Source of the DNA: Pseudomonadota bacterium
Lineage (GTDB): Bacteria; Pseudomonadota; Gammaproteobacteria; Burkholderiales; Burkholderiaceae_D
DNA: 15,194 nt
NCBI GenBank assembly: GCA_023392035.1
Contig: JAEVZY010000124.1
Location: 1-15,194, forward strand
Direction of reading: 5' to 3'
The number at the start of each line of letters is the position of its first letter. Positions within the stretch are counted from its first letter, which is position 1. The notes under the pieces were generated by a model. That model was not told the DNA's origin and ran no database searches. It was given only the letters and a program-made list of their open reading frames with translations. Below, piece by piece: positions 13,258-15,194 of this stretch. The position numbers and the translations under genes are program-made.

Positions 13258-13894
13258 ACGCCAGGAAATTTTCGCGCGCTTCCAAGCCGCCAATCCGCAT
13301 CCCACCACCGAGCTGGAATACACCACGCCTTTCGAATTGCTGATCGCGGTGATCCTGTCGGCGCAGGCTACCGACGTTTCGGTCAACAAGGCCATGCGGC
13401 GCCTGTTCCCGGTGGCGAACACGCCGGCGCGCATCGCGGCGCTGGGCGAAGAAGGCTTGATTCCCTACATTCAGACCATCGGCCTGTATCGCACCAAGGC
13501 GAAGAACGTGATCGCCACTTGCCGCATCCTGCTGGAGCAGCACGGCGGCGAGGTGCCGCGCGAGCGCGAAGCCTTGCAAGCACTGCCCGGCGTGGGTCGC
13601 AAGACCGCCAACGTCATTCTCAACACCGCGTTCGGGGAAGTGGCGATCGCGGTCGACACCCATATCTTTCGCGTCTCCAACCGTACCGGCCTTGCGCCCG
13701 GCAAGAACGTGGACGAGGTGGAGCACAAGTTGCTGAACGTGGTGCCGCCGCCCTATCGGATGGACGCCCATCACTGGCTGATCCTGCACGGCCGCTATAC
13801 CTGCACCGCGCGCGCACCGCAGTGCTGGAACTGCATGATTGCCGACCTGTGCGAGTTCAAGGACAAGACGCCGATGCCAACCAAGGCCGTTTGA
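13244..13894 (+). CDS. nth: Endonuclease III
   Basis: This 216-residue base-excision repair enzyme removes oxidised pyrimidines from DNA and cleaves the abasic strand. The helix-hairpin-helix LPGVGRKTA contains catalytic Lys120, and AVDTHIFRVSNR contains Asp138. The C-terminal [4Fe-4S] loop has Cys187, Cys194, Cys197 and Cys203 in the C-x6-C-x2-C-x5-C pattern. All six positions equal the E. coli numbering, so length and start are well supported. The start is the third of three repeated ATGs. It lies 38 bases after rnfB and is likely cotranscribed with it. Confidence 0.97.
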   Translation: MNAAKRQEIFARFQAANPHPTTELEYTTPFELLIAVILSAQATDVSVNKAMRRLFPVANTPARIAALGEEGLIPYIQTIGLYRTKAKNVIATCRILLEQHGGEVPREREALQALPGVGRKTANVILNTAFGEVAIAVDTHIFRVSNRTGLAPGKNVDEVEHKLLNVVPPPYRMDAHHWLILHGRYTCTARAPQCWNCMIADLCEFKDKTPMPTKAV

Positions 13895-13903
13895 GGCGAG
13901 GCG

Positions 13904-13909
13904 TAAAAT
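13904..13909 (+). promoter_or_regulatory. Possible -10 box for the DUF1841 gene
   Basis: TAAAAT lies ten bases after the nth stop and 69 bases before the DUF1841 start. No good -35 box is present at the right distance, so the call is weak. Confidence 0.3.
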
Positions 13910-13978
13910 CACATCCAGCAGCCGCAGCGAACGCTTGCAACGCAGTGCCCGCTTGAAACACCGAAACCGAGATTTGCG

Positions 13979-14407
13979 ATGTTCAATCCGACCCAGGACG
14001 AAGTCCGCCGCTTCTTTTGCGAAACCTGGCGCAAGGCCAATGCGCGCGAAGTGCTGACGCCGCTGGAGGGCATCGCCCGCGACTGGCTGTTGCAGCATCC
14101 GGAATATGAAGCGCAACTGCAGGATGTGGAGGCAGCGTTGGCGGCCGACTACAGCGTGGAACGCGGCCAGGCCAATCCCTTCCTGCACCTGTCCATGCAT
14201 CTCTCGATTGCGGAGCAGGTATCGATCGACCAGCCGCCCGGCATCCGCGCCGCCTTTGTGCAACTGGCCGGGCAGCGCGGCGAACATGAGGCGCACCACG
14301 CCATCATGGAATGCCTGGGACAAATGCTGTGGACCGCCCAACGCTCGGGCTTGCCGCCCGATGGCGCAAGCTACGTGGACTGCGTGCGGCGCCAGGCCGG
14401 AAAATAA
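13979..14407 (+). CDS. DUF1841 family protein
   Basis: This 142-residue cytoplasmic protein belongs to DUF1841, a small family of betaproteobacteria and relatives with no assigned function. It begins MFNPTQDEVRRFFCETWRK, the usual family start, and contains the conserved TPLEGIARDWLLQHPEY, NPFLHLSMHLSIAEQ and SIDQPPGIRA segments and the HHAIMECLGQMLW segment. The His-rich, mostly helical character is family-typical. No signal peptide or membrane segment is seen. It follows nth by 84 bases, a neighbourhood I remember from other Burkholderiales, but that gives no firm clue to its role. Confidence 0.88.
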   Translation: MFNPTQDEVRRFFCETWRKANAREVLTPLEGIARDWLLQHPEYEAQLQDVEAALAADYSVERGQANPFLHLSMHLSIAEQVSIDQPPGIRAAFVQLAGQRGEHEAHHAIMECLGQMLWTAQRSGLPPDGASYVDCVRRQAGK

Positions 14408-14434
14408 AAAACCCTCTCGCATGGAGAGGGTTTT
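14408..14434. terminator. Bidirectional intrinsic terminator
   Basis: AAAACCCTCTC (14408-14418) and GAGAGGGTTTT (14424-14434) form an eleven-base-pair stem with a five-base loop. T-runs flank it on both strands. It lies between the convergent DUF1841 and cytochrome c genes and should serve both. Confidence 0.9.
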
Positions 14435-14452
14435 GCTGGAAGCGCGACGCGC

Positions 14453-14797
14453 TTACTTGTGCGACGTCAGCGGGCCGGGCAGGCTGGCGAGATAAGCCGC
14501 GATATTGTCGATATCGACCTTGGACAGCGCCTTGGCCTGGCCGCCCATGATGGCGTTGCCGCGGCCATTGGGGCCATTGCCGCCGCGCTGATATTCCACC
14601 AGCACGTGCGCCAGATAGTCCTTGTGCTGGCCGGCCAGCTTGGGATAGCTGGGGTCGATCGGGGTGGCGTAATCCTTGCCGTGGCAGGCCGCGCAATTGT
14701 ATTTCTCGGTCGCGGCCTTGCCGGCGGCGATGTCGGCGGCCTGGGCGCCGGTTGCGAAAGCCGCACCAGCCAGCGCGAGCATGAGCAGAGTCTTCAT
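14453..14797 (-). CDS. Exported monohaem cytochrome c
   Basis: This 114-residue class I cytochrome c has a signal peptide (MKTLLMLALAGAAFATGAQA, cleaved after residue 20). The haem attachment site is CAACH (35-39), and Met84 in NAIMGGQA is the likely distal ligand. The protein should carry electrons in the periplasm. The start ATG 14797 follows AAGGGGA; a longer frame upstream overlaps the neighbouring cytochrome gene and is not credible. It is the second gene of a two-cytochrome operon, ten bases after the first. The partner oxidase or reductase is not in the window. Confidence 0.9.
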   Translation of the reverse strand: MKTLLMLALAGAAFATGAQAADIAAGKAATEKYNCAACHGKDYATPIDPSYPKLAGQHKDYLAHVLVEYQRGGNGPNGRGNAIMGGQAKALSKVDIDNIAAYLASLPGPLTSHK

Positions 14798-14807
14798 CGG
14801 GGTCCCC

Positions 14808-15128
14808 TTATTTTTTCGAGCTGTAGTAAGCGGCCAGGTCGGCGATGTCCTGGTCGGACAGGCTCTTGGCGATGCCTTGCATGCTCGGATTCTTGCGGTC
14901 ACCCTTCTTGTAGGCGTTCAGGGCCGACTCGATGTACTTGGCGTTTTGGCCGCCGATCATGGGGACCTGGAACACTTCGGGGAACGTGGCCTTGTAGCCG
15001 GGGATGCTATGGCAGCCGATACACATCGAATTCTTGTTGGCGCCAGCCTGGGCGTTACCGGCAACATCTGCTGCAAGCGACACCTGCGCCATCGTCGCCA
15101 ATGCGAGCAGTGCAAGGATTTTCTTCAT
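14808..15128 (-). CDS. Exported monohaem cytochrome c, first gene of the pair
   Basis: This 106-residue class I cytochrome c has a signal peptide (MKKILALLALATMAQVSLAA), a CIGCH haem site (36-40) and a likely distal Met83 in PSMQGIA. It resembles its downstream neighbour in plan (PxxxGQxxxY near the middle, LSxxDIxxxAAY near the end), so the two probably arose by duplication or are the two halves of a c4-like dihaem protein encoded separately. No Shine-Dalgarno sequence precedes ATG 15128. An in-frame TTG at 15167 would add 13 residues before the signal peptide and seems unlikely. Confidence 0.88.
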   Translation of the reverse strand: MKKILALLALATMAQVSLAADVAGNAQAGANKNSMCIGCHSIPGYKATFPEVFQVPMIGGQNAKYIESALNAYKKGDRKNPSMQGIAKSLSDQDIADLAAYYSSKK

Positions 15129-15139
15129 GGTAGAGGATG

Positions 15140-15167
15140 TAGTTATTGGAAAACGCTTGAAGATCAA
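15140..15167 (-). promoter_or_regulatory. Possible promoter of the cytochrome c operon
   Basis: On the minus strand TTGATC (15162-15167) and TAACTA (15140-15145) are 16 bases apart. Transcription would start only a few bases before ATG 15128, which would fit the lack of a ribosome binding site. The -10 box is a weak match. A perfect palindrome CAACGCGTTG (15165-15174) overlaps the -35 box. Confidence 0.3.
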
Positions 15168-15194
15168 CGCGTTGCACGACCCTTGTCTCCCTGT

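Overview
The window is GC-rich, chromosome-like DNA, very probably from a betaproteobacterium of the order Burkholderiales. The family Oxalobacteraceae (Herbaspirillum-like) is my best guess. The main evidence is the gene complement: an intracellular PHB depolymerase, a 7Fe ferredoxin beside a thioredoxin-reductase-like ferredoxin-NADP reductase, a stand-alone soluble RnfB next to nth, a DUF1841 protein, and an FKBP next to a bacterial acyl-CoA-binding protein. This assignment rests on recognised families and remembered gene neighbourhoods, not on a database search.

Left part (1-2603). This is a visibly less GC-rich accessory stretch. It holds four small same-strand genes (39-332, 737-1018, 1043-1303, 1660-1944), all related to the OrfA helix-turn-helix subunit of IS3-family transposases. 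None is followed by a recognisable DDE catalytic subunit (OrfB). All four are intact and share a similar leader of nearly 30 bases ending in AAGGGAGC-type ribosome binding sites. The last one overlaps by four bases the start of an unknown exported protein (1941-2603). Two long gaps (333-736 and 1304-1659) hold degraded sequence, including what looks like a truncated DUF3079 start.

Middle part (2658-8903). A minus-strand pair encodes an EI24/CysZ-like membrane protein and a CinA-N/MoaB-type domain protein. Divergent from it is a plus-strand pair, an FKBP peptidyl-prolyl isomerase and an acyl-CoA-binding protein. Then come three minus-strand genes: an orphan branched-chain-type ABC substrate-binding protein, a sodium:proton-antiporter-type membrane protein (probable TTG start) and a 2-hydroxyacid dehydrogenase.

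Right part (8904-15194). This part is mostly redox and carbon-store metabolism. fdxA and a type 2 ferredoxin-NADP reductase form a likely NADPH-to-ferredoxin unit behind a 213-base leader. Next is phaZ, an intracellular PHB depolymerase. Its long upstream region carries a near-perfect sigma-54 site, a potential three-way-junction RNA fold and a palindrome close to the start codon. rnfB and nth follow; nth has a triplicated start that creates two five-codon minicistrons. Then come a DUF1841 gene, a bidirectional terminator, and a minus-strand operon of two small exported monohaem cytochromes c.

Most of the window is ordinary core genome. The parts that deserve attention are the tandem array of OrfA-like proteins with its linked exported protein, the phaZ control region and the nth start region.
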